Assembly: GCA_029339195.1 (NCBI GenBank)
Contig: JAPTJF010000096.1
Coordinates: forward strand, 1 to 64,000
From: Micractinium sp. NFX-FRZ
Lineage: Eukaryota > Chlorophyta > Trebouxiophyceae > Chlorellales > Chlorellaceae
Length of the DNA stretch: 64,000 nucleotides
Reading direction: 5' to 3'
In this document: piece by piece, positions 31,670 to 43,831 of the stretch
How the letters are laid out: each line of letters opens with the position of its first letter
How positions within the stretch are numbered: the first letter of the stretch is position 1
Made by a program: the position numbers and the translations under genes
Notes under the pieces: generated by a model
Told to the model about the DNA's origin: nothing
Seen by the model: only the letters and a program-made list of their open reading frames with translations
Databases searched by the model: none

Positions 31670-34600
31670 ATGTTGGCTGCGCCAACGGCGTGTCGCGTGC
31701 AGCTGTACACCACCAGACTTGGGTCTCGGGCCACCACTCGCGGTTCTGATAGCGGAGCATGGCAAGTGAGGGCGGCAGCGAAAGGTGCGCGAGCCAATGG
31801 GCCTCTTCTCCCCTGCTGGGCCAGCTGTGCCGTTGTGATGGTCGGAGAGGGAGTCCGTACATTTGGGAGCCGGGCGATGAATGAGTGTGGGACATGAGCG
31901 GGTTGGCGGCTGCCGCCACCGCCGCTGCTGCCACTGCTGCTGCCGCTTTGGGGACAGCCTTCGAAGCAGGACGCCAGGTTTACCTGCACATTCCTTCCTG
32001 CGCTTGCTGCAGGAGCCTCGCAGAATGGTGCAACGCCACATGATGACGGCCGGTCCCCGTGGGAGACGGGCGTGTACCTGCCCGAGTACATGCAGGAGGG
32101 GGACCAGTGCGAGTCGTGGGAGGAGACGCTGCGGCGGGGGGCTGAGAAGGGCAGTGGGCAGCCTAGCCCCTCGGGAGGCGAGCTTCTCTGGCAGACCATC
32201 CGGTGCGTATGCTATGCTGCAAGCACGTGCTGCACTCGTTCGTGTGGCTGCTGCTGCAGTCGCGGACCATGTGTGCTTGCATTGCTGCACGCCTGCTCCT
32301 ACATGCCTGGGCACCCATGCGCGTGTCCCAGCCTAGACAGCACAACGAACCAATGCACGTGCACACATGCCACCTGTTGACGGTGGTCGTGACTGCAGGC
32401 GCGAGGCGCAGCAGGATGCTGCGCAGGAGCCGCTGCTCTCCAGCTTCCTCTACGCCTCCATCCTCTCCCACGACAACTTTGAGCGCTCGCTCGCCTTTGT
32501 GCTCTCCAACCGCCTCTCCGATGCCACCTTCCTCTCAACTGAGCTGTTTGAGGTGTTCTACTCCATCCTGAGGGCAAAGCCGGAGATCACGGAAGCGGCG
32601 CTGGCCGACATTCGTGCTGTGCGCGAGCGGGTGAGAGGCGTTTGCAGGGGGCGACCTGTTTGGAGAGGTGCCGCCCGGTATACTGAACGCAGAGCCAGAG
32701 TCACACTGGCAGCACTGTCAAGCATACGCGCCATGCTTGAGCGGCTCCTGTTGGGATGCAGCCTGGGGAGTGGAGCTCGGCATGGCGGAGGAGCAGCAGC
32801 AGCAAATTAAAATTGGTGCACAATAAACATTTTAACGGACATGTTGATGTGCCGCTGCAGGATCCGGCGTGCATGTCCTACAGCCAGGCGCTGCTGCACT
32901 TCAAAGGCTTCCATGCCCTTCAGGTGTGCATCCATGCTTGTACAAATCGTGTCGTGTCCGGTGCACTTTACTCAGTGAGCGGCAGGCAACCTGGACCAGA
33001 TCTTCACACCCAGAGGGTCTGGTGCTGTCCTATGCTAGCTGCCAGCACTGAGCTGCTGCAGGCCGGTTACATCAACCGATGGCCTGAGCCACAGTTACAC
33101 TGCTCTGTTCGTCCCATCCCACCTTCCTCTATCTCGCCCCTGCAGGCGCACCGTATCGCGCACGAGCTGTGGAGCCGGGGGCGCAAGGTGATGGCGTGCG
33201 CGCTGCAGAGCCGCATGAGCGAGGTGTTTGCGGTGGACATCCACCCGGCGGCCCGCTTTGGAAAGGTAGGCTTGGTCACACTTGATTAAATTGTGCTATG
33301 CTGTACGAGTGAGGTGCTTCTGTTGGAGACATACCCAGCAGCCTGCTGCGGCGGGTTAACTTCTGGCCCATACCTGCTGTGTGCTCAGCTGTGCATGGCT
33401 TGCCCAATGGGACAGTTTAGGGCAATAACTAATTATTGCCCTCTAACTAATTGTCCTCTGCACCTTTCCAAAGCATGTGGGCATGGCACCACAGCATGGG
33501 GAGGTGCTAATGACATGTTTTGACGGAAGCACGATGTCCGCCCTACTTCAGACACTTAAAGTGGCGCATCCTGCTGACCCACGCCACGCACTGGATTTTA
33601 TTTCAAAACCACACCTGAATGCTGGGGTTGCCACATTACTGTCGTGCAGGGCATCCTGCTGGACCACGGCACGGGGGTGGTGATTGGCGAGACGGCGGAG
33701 CTGGGAAACAATGTCAGCATCCTGCAAAACGTGACGCTGGGAGGTGCGCGGGTGCGGTGCTGCCTGGTGGGAAGTTTGGCTGGCAGGTGGGTGGTTGGAC
33801 GGAGCTGGGCAACACCGTCACTTTGCTGCAGAATGTGACGTTGGGAGGTGGGTGGGTTGGTTGGACATATGGGCGATTGCACGTGTTTTGTTCTTATCAG
33901 GCAAAGCCAGCCATGCAGGCAGGAGCTGGGTAACAACATTCTGATGCAGGACGTGCTCTTTGGGGCGATGGGTGGATTGTTTAGGCACGTAGTGTTGAGA
34001 GAGAGCATGTGCACTGGGCCGCTTGCCATGTGGCGCCTCGGGGGAGGCGTGGGTGGGTGGATGGACAGGCTCATGCGCGGGCTCAAGAGGGAGCACGTGC
34101 ACTGTGCTGCTCGCCTGATTGGCGACAAGCAAACCTGGCAGAGCACACCTTTGACACGCAGCAGCAGCCAGGCACGCTCCTCCCAAATTCCACCCCGCAT
34201 GCCACTATCTAACTGTGTTCGTGCTGCAGGCACGGGCAAGGCGCACGGCGACCGGCACCCCAAAATCTCCGACAATGTCCTCATTGGAGCCTCTGCTTCC
34301 ATCCTGGGAAACATCCGCGTGGGCAAGGGCGCTCAGGTACCTTGCCACTGCCCTCTCTTGCTCCAGCTCTGCCGTGCAATGACCTAAGGAGCTGCAACTT
34401 TGTGTTAGGGCAAGGGCTTGCCATTCTTTTCTGTGTCAGACCGCAATCAACCCAGTGGACCTGTGTCACGCAGCTGCATTGCCTGAAGTAATTTCCGCCG
34501 TCTCTGCTGCTGCAGGTCGCAGCAGGCTCGCTTGTGCTGAAGCCGGTGCCGCCGCACACGCTGGTGGCAGGCTCCCCCGCCAAAGAAATAGGCAAAGTCC

Positions 34601-34992
34601 ACGGTGAGCGCTGGAGGTAGCTGAGGTGCATGCAGCAGGCAAAGAGGCATCAGCCTGCCTGGTCACACCACTTGCACTGCTGTGCAACTGTCCGTCAGTC
34701 GGTGCAGTACATATCTTTGTGCGCGCCTGGTTGATAGAAGTGCATCCCTGGATGCAGGCAACCCTGCGCTAACGATGGAGCAGTGGAGCAGCAACAAGAC
34801 GCTGCTGGAGTCCAACCTAGATCACGATCCTTTTGCCGTCAATAGCAGCAGCCCAAGCCGAGGCAGCAAGAGTGCCTCGCAGCAGCAACCATCTGGCCCG
34901 GCAGCAGCAGCAGGGGAGCAGCCGGAGCAGCCGGATGCTGCGCTGCAGCCAATGCGTCCGCGTGCAGCAAGCGAGTCGGCCAGAGCAGCAGC

Positions 34993-35023
<31 letters not shown>

Positions 35024-35270
35024 GCAGATGAAGGCAGAGGGAGTCGTGGCGATGCGGTGAGTTGATGGTGTGGATGGGAAGGGCCTTGCCCTGCTGCTCT
35101 TCATTTGCAGCAATGTGCCCTGTGCAAGCAACCAATCAAACATTTGTCCACAGTTGCTTCTCTGCGCCTGTCTTGGTCCCTGGTTGCAGGCAGACGCAGT
35201 GTGCACCGAGCGAGACGCGCGAAAGAAGTGGCCCGGCAAGGAAACATCGCCGCCCGAGTACACAATCTAG
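31670..35270 (+). CDS. SAT: Serine O-acetyltransferase, organelle type
   Basis: Makes O-acetylserine from serine and acetyl-CoA, the first step of cysteine synthesis. Ten exons: 31670-31765, about 31970-32202, 32399-32630, 32861-32923, 33146-33265, 33650-33743, 34230-34336, 34516-34603, 34758-35056, 35190-35270; about 470 residues. Exon 1 is an organelle-targeting sequence (MLAAPTACRVQLYTTRLGSR). The catalytic core is complete: DPACMSYSQALLHFKGFHAL, HRIAHELWSRGR, VFAVDIHPAARFGKG, LDHGTGVVIGETAELGNN and the left-handed beta-helix turns to HTLVAGSPAKEIG. After it comes an unusual 125-residue Ser/Ala/Gln-rich stretch with polyQ, then a C-terminus ending EYTI. In plants the C-terminal Tyr-x-Ile tail docks O-acetylserine(thiol)lyase. 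The exon 2 acceptor could also be 31958. Intron 6 carries two copies of the exon 6 end. Confidence 0.94.
34983..35030 (+). repeat. CAG triplet run coding polyQ in SAT linker
   Basis: A CAG run in exon 9 codes ten or so glutamines in the linker between the SAT core and its C-terminal tail. Confidence 0.85.
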
Positions 35271-35371
35271 GCCTTTGCTGCAACACTCGCTGAGCTCACA
35301 GTTGCATGTGTATTGCATAATGCACATGATCATGGATGCATGCAGGCAGTAGATTGGGGTGCTGCCAGCGA

Positions 35372-35376
35372 TGTAA
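35372..35376 (+). terminator. TGTAA polyadenylation signal, SAT
   Basis: TGTAA about 100 bases past the SAT stop. Confidence 0.5.
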
Positions 35377-35490
35377 TGCTGGACCCAGCTGTAAATCTGG
35401 AAGAGGTCACCGCCTGTGTGAAGAAAGCGACACCTGTTTGGTCAAGCCTGGTTTGCTCTCTGTTGGCTGAAGTGCATGCATTGTGATCAT

Positions 35491-35495
35491 TTACA
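35491..35495 (-). terminator. TGTAA polyadenylation signal, VTE4
   Basis: TGTAA on the minus strand about 90 bases past the VTE4 stop. Confidence 0.5.
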
Positions 35496-35583
35496 GTTCA
35501 TTAAGAATGGGGCAGCTGGCAGATGATAGAATAGCAAACACATAACAGAACAAAAATGGGCCGGCTCCAACACACAGCGCCGT

Positions 35584-38500
35584 CTACGCCTGCTTCTTAA
35601 CGGCCTTCATCATGCCGTACTACAGACAGGAGAAGAGAGCAAAGAAGACAGGTTGAATATCAATGAGAAGCATGCGCCAGTCAAACTTAGACAGGTGCCC
35701 TTGCAAGCGGAAACAGCTTGCTTTCATCACATGATGTGTGCACTCACCCAACATACCATGATTGAAGGGCACATGGACTGGGCAGTACAGTGACACTACT
35801 CTCTCGCATAAAGCACACCCCCTTGAATGTCCCTTCATATCAAGGTGTGAAGCTGTCCTCCCAAGCAAAAGACGTGCATGGCTAAGCAACCAGTCTAGCT
35901 GAACTATTCACAAGCGCCCATCTCCGTGAAGTTCTGCATCAAAGGCGCGGAACACTAACAAGACAAGTTGCCCACAACAACATCCTATAAACCAGCAAAG
36001 TGTGCAGCGCACCTCCATGAGGCCGTCATCAAAGGCGCGGTGCATGCGCTCTAGCGTCACAATCTCGCGCACCGTCTTGTACCAAATGCGCGGTCCCTGC
36101 AGCTCATAAAGACGGGCAAGGACGCACAATGTCGCTTAACTGGAGTGATCAACAACCAAGCGTCACGCACACCTACAATTATACGACAACCTGTCCCTAG
36201 GCTGCCAGCATTGTCGTAGCCAAAATCAACATTTAGATACATATGCCTGCAGTATATCTTCTCAATATGCCAACATTTCTGACATGCATCCATGCAAACC
36301 AAGCAATGAAACACCCAGCTTTGAAGCCTGCTTGCGCACCTTGAAGACCACGATCCAGGGGTCCCACACCCCCACCCAGATGGAGTGCCGCCAGGAGTCA
36401 ATGGTGGGCACCGTCCAGTCTGCCAGTCCAACCTTGTCCAGCGTGCCGGTGCCCTGCAACAAGAAGCACACACAAAACAAAACAGAAGCAGAGGGTCAGA
36501 GGCAGCGATGAAGTATGTGGATTGTGGGCACCGTCCAGACGCCAGACCAACAATGTGCAGCGTGCCGCTGCCCCTGCATGCATGTGCGCAAGAGCACAGG
36601 AACAAGTCTGAGCGCTCCACCAAGGGCGCTTGCTGCTTGTTTAACGCTGTGCCTGCAGGCTCCGCCGTCCGTAATGGGCACGCCAACAGACCTCCTCAAC
36701 TCCTCCACCACTCACACAACTGCGCTAGCCCATACTCTTTGTGGACACAGGATGGAGGCTGCAGAGGAGAGTTGCCTGCAGCACTGCTGCCAAACCGGCC
36801 CGCTCTGCATAGCCCCTCTCTAACATTTTCCCCTCACCTCCATGATGCGCCCATACTCCTCCTTGGACACAAAGTAGGGGTGTGCCCACTCCTCATACAG
36901 GAAGCGCAGCCGCTCCCTGTCATTCTCGCTGCACGAGAGAGAAGAGGGAGACAAAAGGAGGCAGGACAGCGATTGCTTGCTGGTTGATAGAGAGGGGGTT
37001 ATCAGCCCAAAAGCATGCAGGCAATATCAGCACATGCATTCTATTCATCTTCACGTGCTCGCGTAAGGCAGTGCAAGTGGTGCAGGCCACGCAAGGCCAG
37101 GGTTTCAAATCTTGCGCCAGAGCAGGGGCCATCTAAAAGAGGGCGTCCTTCTTCATACTGGGTGCGAACCAAGCGTTCGAGCATTGAATACTCCCACCCA
37201 GCCAGCCATCTGATTCATCCCCTGCACCTGAACGGTGTTGCAGGCGTCTCCTCACGCTGGCACCACGTGGCAATCACAATGGTGCCGCCCGGCTTGAGCA
37301 CCCGCACCATCTCGTCCACGTAAGCCTTCTTGTCAGGCATGTGCTCCCCGCTCTCGCAAGCCCACACCAGGTCGAAGCTGTTGTCTGGGAACTCCATGTT
37401 CAGGGCGTCCATGACCTGCATAAAAAACGATTTACAGGAAGTTGAATCATCCGACAGGTCAGCAGAACAGTGTGAGCAACTAATGTCTCCATGTTCAGGG
37501 CGCCCATGGCCTGCAAATTCGCACCCACGGAAGGGTTGGGGTAACACATGAAATGCAGCGAGTGTATGGGGGGGAAAAACAGTTCCATGGCATAATGCAA
37601 GAGAAACAAGCAAAAAAGTGACGTCAGAAAACCGAAGGAAAGTTAGCGAGAAAGAGACAGCATAGTAGTAGCACGAGCCAGGGAGGAGGGACTGGATGCA
37701 AGGTGTTGGACACAGACTGCACAGCGGCAAGAGGCTGCACAGCAATGTAGACGCAGCTGGCCTTGCCGGAAGGGGCAGCTCAGGCAGCGCAGAAAGAAGG
37801 GCAGCTGGCGCACTTACAGCCAGCAAACAGCAGCAAGAGCCCCAGGTGGCCACACAACCATAATAGCAGCAACGCCTCCAGCTTGCCTTGAAGTTGACAT
37901 TGTTGAGTCCGCGCTCTGCTGCCAGCTCTGTGCCGCGCTTAACCTGGTTGGGAGACAGCGTGATGCCTGCAGGCGATGCATGGGTGCAACACAACTGCCA
38001 CGTTAATGTGGTTCTGCAATAACCTCTACCAGTCCTCTGTCATCAATTTTGGTTGAGAAACAGTGAGATCCCTGCAGCCCAGGCCACACAGACGAGCAGC
38101 AGGACCAGTGTTGTTGATGTGCTGCATCTTTATTTGCTCGCCATATTATCCATCTCCTGCCAGCGCAGGCGCTGCTGCTGGAGGCATCCATCCAATCACG
38201 ATACAAAGGAGGCTGTTCCCCCGCGCACCCTGCACTTGCGCATCTGGGAACTTGTTGGCGAGGTAGCGGGAGGTGCCGCCGATGCCGCAGCCCACGTCCA
38301 GGATCTTGCCAGGGTTCTGGGCGCCAGACCACTTGAGCATCTCCTCCACAAAATCGTACTTGGCCTGCAATTTAAACCACACCACAGGAGTGACGTGGCA
38401 TTGGGGTGAGAGAGCGAAGCACCACAGAAATGCCACTTTAAGAACAGGGGCTGCCTGTGGGAAACGCCGTTGGCACCCTTCAGCATCTGATGCAAAGACT

Positions 38501-39786
38501 CTTCCAGCTGGCGCGCAGCCTGCAGATGCAACATTGACAGGGGCGCGGAGATTGCTGCATGCGGACACAGTGCCTTAGCATAGAAAGGAGGCCCGCGGAG
38601 TAGAAGGAGTGCCTTAGCATGATGGTTGCCCCGTCAGGCTTGACGGGCTGGGGTGCAGGGCACACCCGGCACAAACTAAAACTCAATAAAATCTCCATAC
38701 CATATGCTGACCTGCCGAGCTGCAACAAAAATAAGCATAAAATCAATTACTACTCACTTGGATGAAGTCCTTCTTCTTGTACCCTTTCTGCCGCTCCTGC
38801 AGCGGTCACAGATGGCACATGGCAGCAGGGCACCTCAGGTGCTGGCACTGGATGGCAGTGCAAACGACCAGCAGCGCCGCAGTGCAAGACACCCTGTGCC
38901 AATCCATGCAGACGACCGTCTCCTCGGCCTATCCACTCACCGCTCACAATCAAATGCTTTCGCCCAGGCACAGCAGGCACCATTGCTGCAAGGCAGGCAG
39001 GCGGCCGCCCAGCACCCGCACCTCCTCTGTGTAGTACCCCAGGTGGATGTGCTCTCCCCAGTAGTACTCCAGCACTCCCTCCTCCGTCCAGGCATCGTAC
39101 TCATCCCCAACATTCTGGTCGTAAGCGCGGGAGGGCGTGTCAAACACCTTCTTGATTCCGTACCCAGCCAGCAGCGCGCCGCCTGCACGTGATGGCACCA
39201 TGAGCGCACGATTGCGTGCATCAGCTTTCTTTTGGGGAAGCTATGAACTGTGGCCCGGGCAGCTGCAATGCTTCAGTCTGTGGCACATTTTTGCTGTTTT
39301 CATGATTGTGCATCAGCGGGCAACAAGTGCATCAGCATGCGGCGGAAACCTGCCGCTGCCCACTTCATGCGCAGCCCGTTATGAACCATGGCCCACATGG
39401 TACACTTGCATTTCCAGCGCATCAATGCCAGGTTGACCAACCAGCAGCCCTGTCGTCCGCCCCTATACTACACCACCACAACCTCCGCACTCACCGACAA
39501 GCAGCGCCGTCACGCCGCCGGGCGGTATTCCGCCCACTGCCGCTGCTGTGTCAGCCTGTGGCTGCGGCGGGCAGCACGCCTGGGCCGCCGCTATATCTGC
39601 TACAGGCTGCGAAAAGCGGCTGGCTGCCTCCGCCGTGGTGCTCTGGCTGCTAGCCACCAGCAGGTCGTCGCCAAGCGCAGCGCGGGCCGACACAGGCCCA
39701 GCTCTCCTCGCATCGCGTTTACTGTGGAAAATGTGCTGCACTGGTTGTTGCGGGGCCGCCAACGTGGTGGTCTGGCGGGCCAACAT
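35584..39786 (-). CDS. VTE4: Gamma-tocopherol methyltransferase, plastid
   Basis: SAM-dependent methyltransferase of the last step of alpha-tocopherol synthesis in plastids. Ten exons: 39786-39495, 39182-39022, 38796-38758, 38364-38229, 37966-37887, 37415-37228, 36928-36838, 36453-36340, 36096-36013, 35619-35584; about 406 residues. The first 100 residues are a transit peptide (MLARQTTTLAAPQQPVQHIF). The core shows YDAWTEEGVLEYYWGEHIHL, SAM motif I ILDVGCGIGGTSRYLA, GITLSPNQVKRGTELA, FDLVWACESGEHMPDK and VLKPGGTIVIATW. The C-terminal half (WTVPTIDSWRHSIWVGVWDP; GPRIWYKTVREIVTLERMHR) is specific to the tocopherol group rather than MPBQ methyltransferase. Intron 5 uses a GC donor (AAG|GCAAGC) forced by the conserved NVNFK-VMDALNM join. 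Introns 5, 7 and 9 hold exon-edge copies. Confidence 0.94.
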
Positions 39787-40141
39787 GGCGCAAAGCCTAG
39801 CCGCTTCTCCCTGCCTGTCTGGCGCGTTCCCAAACGTCGAGAGGGTGACAAAAAGGCAATGCACTGATCAGGTCGCGGCAGCGGAGGTGGGAAAGCTCGA
39901 CTGGCAGGGGGATGGCGGCACGCCGCAGCGCAGCATGGCGGCGGCCTGTGCACCAACATCCCAAGAGAAATGTTGTTGTGCTGAGTATGACGCAGTTACA
40001 CATTTACTGGTACAATTACTGTCTTGACTTTATGCTTAGCACTGGCTCGAGCATTCTGAAATGCTGCTTCTCCAAAGGCTCACGTGAGATGCGCCCAGCG
40101 TTGGGAGCGTGGCTCGCATCTCACCGCAACGCCTCCATCAC
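39787..40141. other. Intergenic, VTE4 upstream and stomatin 3' region
   Basis: Contains the VTE4 promoter and the 3' untranslated region of the stomatin-like gene, with a minus-strand TGTAA at 39996-40000. No coding exon seen. Confidence 0.55.
39996..40000 (-). terminator. TGTAA polyadenylation signal, stomatin-like gene
   Basis: TGTAA on the minus strand about 140 bases past the stop. Confidence 0.5.
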
Positions 40142-43100
40142 TCACTCCAGTGCGTGCTGCAGCGTGAACTTGGGGATCACAGCAGCCACCGGCGTTGGCG
40201 GGCGCGGCGGCGGCGCCTCCTTCGCCGTCGGGCCTGGGCGGATGGCCTGCTGACTGCCCGCTGCGCCCGGGCTGCCAGAGGGCGCGTCGCCGCTGCCATG
40301 GCTGCCGCCGCTGCCTGACACCTGCTTGTAGATGCTGAGCGCGCTGGCGACCATCGAGGCGGGGTCGTGAGTGGCCGCAGGCAGCAACATGGTGGTTCCC
40401 TGCTTTGCGATTGCTCCAAAGCTGTCAAGGTACTGCTCGGCCACCTTGAGCGACACCGCCTCATTGCCGCCGTCCTGCTGGATTGCGTCTGCAAGAAGCT
40501 GGATGCCCTTGGCCGTCGCCTCCGCACGTGCAAAGATGGCAGATGCCTCACCTGCAGAGCAGGCATACCACGATCTCATCTCAGGCTGGAGCACAGAGGT
40601 GCCTCGGTCAAGCCCACACGCAGGCGGTGGAGAGCCATGCAGTGAAGCAGCACCACAAAAGGGGGAATACACGCAACCAAGCCACTGCGCACTCTGCACA
40701 GATCATGCACCGCTTCCAGGCTACTTGGCATACCCTGTGCACGGTTGATCTGGTCCTGCCGCGACGCCTCAGATGCCAGGATGACCTGCAGCAACCAGGG
40801 CAAAAGAGGGGAGGGGGGGGGGGGGGGGCGGTGCTGCATCAGAGGAACAATGGAGCCTTTAATAATGCACCTAACAAGCGCACTAGCTTCCTGCTGCAGC
40901 TCCCTGCTGGCTTATGCTCCTGTACACTGGGCGATGGCCAGCTTGTCCTCGACACCCCCACCTCGCTCTTGTTGGCCTCTGCCACGTTGATCTTGGCCTG
41001 CCGCTGGCCCTCCGACTCCAAAATCTGCGGGCAATAGCAGCAGCAGCAGCAGCAGCAGCAGCCACAGCAAGCATAGTGGACATATGCTCAAGGACTCTTG
41101 TCCATGCAGGCTAAACACAGCATGCTGGTTGGTGCGGGCTCTGTAGCCCGCTCCGCAGCTGGGATATCTTGCTGACAAGCATGCAGGAATGCAGAGCGAT
41201 ACATAAAAACAGCAATGTGCAGCCCCACCTGGGCGCGCTTGCGGCGCTCAGCTTCAGCCTGCAGCTCCATTGCCGTGCGCACCGCAGCTGCAAATCGGGA
41301 ATGAACACGGACAGTGCAGGCAACATGGTGAATTGGTGAGCTGCACGTTGCAGGTTGCAATTGCTCTTGCTCTCCATATCTGTCTGCTAACTGCCGGCAT
41401 GCACCGCGGTGGGCTGCAGATAATTGACCAGCCGGACAGACAGCAGATCAGAACACACCCGTCAATCCACCCCCGACTGCCGTTCATCCCCCGGCATGCA
41501 CCTGGCGGCAGGATGTCGCGGATTTCGTATCGCAGCACCTCCAGCCCCCAGTTCATGGCTGCCGACTGGATGCTGCTCACGATGTTCTGGTTGAGCGTGT
41601 CGCTGCAAAGGGGGTGGCAAGATGGAAAGCAAAGTGCAGCCCGTTGAAAAGGTGTTCACGAGGAAATGAACAAACTTTGGGGCGGCCGAAGCAACGGCGT
41701 TAGCTACAGGGTGGCACGCACAAAGTCCTGCAGGCGATGGGAGCAAGCACAACCAAAGGATACGTGCTGCCAGCAAAAGCGTACCGCTCGCTGAACACGC
41801 TGTCCAGGCTGATCTTGCCCAGCTCGCTGCGCATGGTGGTCTGCAGCAGTGAGGGCAAAGCAAGGGTAAGACAAGACAGAGGCTGAACTATTTACACCGG
41901 TCGAGTTCAGATTGATGGGTTGCCGAGACCTTGCTAAGATCGGACACCCCACAGCACAGACCAGCAGGTCGATCTAAAACAATCCACTCTGCGCTGGACA
42001 GAAGCGTGCCCTGAATGCATGCCATCACAGAAGCAATACATAACTGCAAGCCTGCACTCACCTGGGCCAATTGCGTGACAGCGTACCTGCATGGTGCAAG
42101 GTGCAGGTCAACAATTGTGAGGAAACAGGACCCACAGAGCGACGGTGCAGTACCTGCTGGTGGATGCAGAAGGGCAGGAGAATGGCAGGTGTGCTGCTGC
42201 TGCTGCTGCCCCAATGTTGGCTTACATGGGATTCTCCACACCATAGGAGGCCTTGTAGGGGTCAGTCACCTGGGGCAAGTGTGCAGAGGAGAATCCAACA
42301 TCAGACAAGTGGCGCACAACATCATCGTCGGCATTGGCGCCACATCTTCAGAAAGAGGATACATGCTGGCACAGGTGCTCCACAGCTGCTGCCACACTCT
42401 ACATGCTGGCTGTCAGGAAAATGAGTACATCCAGCGCCCCGGGCCCCCACCGCCGCGACACACGTATGTGTGAACAGCATCGCCATCATACCATCGCCTC
42501 ACCGCAAACCTCTACACAGCACCCACCCACCCGCGTGTACAGCACCCCATCGATTGTGATGGTGACGTTGTCGCTTGTGATGGCGCTCTGGTTGGCAACC
42601 GGGATGGCCACCTCCTTGAGGCTGTGGGCATATGCAATGCGGTCCACTATGGGGATCAGAATGTGCAGGCCGGGGGTGAGCGTGCGGCTGTACTTGCCAA
42701 ACCTGCAGGGGGTGTGAGGGGCGCGCTGGGTGGGAGGCGGCAGGGTCTGGAGCAGCGCCTAGGCAAGAGCGTTGAGGCGTCGAGGCAAGAAGTCTGTGTG
42801 CCTGGCGAACAAGCATTCGGGTGCGACAGGGTACAGGCACGCATCAATGTTGCTGCCTCTTTGTGTGTCCCCAAGCCTGCACCACATGTTCGCGAGCATG
42901 CATCCCCGGTGCCCCAGGCACTGCTGAACGCACCGCTCCACAACGTAGGCTGCACACAGGGGTGGCAAGCAGGGGGTGGGTCAGGGAGGTCAGAGGCACT
43001 GGGAGGTCGAGACGCACACACAGGGAGCTGGCTGCGGCAGCCGGCCTGTATCAGAGCTGACCAGTGTGGTGCAATTCCACCCTGCCCTCCTCACGAATCA

Positions 43101-43506
43101 GCACATATCTGTGACTCGCCTGTCTGCTGAGGCACCACGCGCAGAATGGTGTTCGCAGGGGTGGAGCGCGGGGCAAAGGGGCTGGACGGGTCAAAGAAGG
43201 AGGAGGCGTGGCGGGTCTGCAGCAGCTGCGATTGGGCGGCCAGCGCGCCCAGCCCTGCAGCCATGGTGTGCATGACACGCGTCGACAGCCAAGACAAGGC
43301 AGGTGTCAGGGCGGTGGTGCGGGGTGGTGGTTTGCGGGGCGGCGGCTGGCGGCAGCAGCGGCGGCAGGCCCAACGCTGGCCTTCCCCCCACACACCAAAC
43401 CCCTGACACGGCACTCACCTCCCCTGCTGAATGCGGCTGCCTCTTGCTTCTGGGCGAGGCGGACCAGCTGCAGGCCGAGGGGAGCGGCCGCTCTGCGCAG
43501 AGCCAT
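40142..43506 (-). CDS. Mitochondrial stomatin-like protein (SLP2 type)
   Basis: SPFH/band-7 scaffold protein of the inner mitochondrial membrane; SLP2 relatives bind prohibitins and cardiolipin. Twelve exons: 43506-43419, 43254-43120, 42949-42934, 42702-42531, 42269-42226, 42086-42062, 41840-41785, 41602-41502, 41287-41229, 41024-40962, 40785-40734, 40551-40142; about 406 residues. The start [20 protein letters not shown] is a mitochondrial presequence. Then come [81 protein letters not shown] and a coiled coil ([29 protein letters not shown]). [20 protein letters not shown] closes the conserved part. Exon 3 is only 16 bases and exon 6 only 25; both are needed to keep AYVVERFG and YAVTQLAQ intact. 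Intron 2 has a GC donor. Confidence 0.93.
40813..40828 (+). repeat. Run of 16 G in a stomatin-gene intron
   Basis: Uninterrupted G tract inside intron 10 of the stomatin-like gene (C tract on its coding strand, well upstream of the exon 11/12 junctions). Likely unstable in replication and sequencing. Confidence 0.9.
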
Positions 43507-43831
43507 TGGTCCCTGATCGAGACCGCCTCGGCAGCTGCCTGGTATCCAGCAGGGACCGAGCGGCGTTTGGATAAACCCGATCGCGCAGAGAAGCCCTGCG
43601 GAGAGAGAAGTTCTCTCATGCTGCGCCACACATGAACACAGCACGACGCCTGCGCGACTTGGGGGAACCTGCGTGTCACGAGCCGCTAGTTTGAACTGGC
43701 GGGTAGACCATCCTCGCCCTAACGCTCAATACCAGCCTTGGACAGCCCGCCGACAGCGACAGGCAGCTGAGACAGCTCGCTTTAGTTGCGCCTCCCTGAC
43801 CGCCCTGGCGCATCCAGTGCTTTGAACGGCC
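43507..43831. promoter_or_regulatory. Shared divergent promoter, stomatin-like and ASPM
   Basis: 325 bases between opposed start codons. Both promoters must fit here. No specific element identified. Confidence 0.45.

Larger units (their letters stand above)
35271..35583. other. Convergent intergenic, SAT and VTE4 3' ends
   Basis: Holds both 3' untranslated regions, with TGTAA on the plus strand at 35372-35376 and on the minus strand at 35491-35495. Confidence 0.6.
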
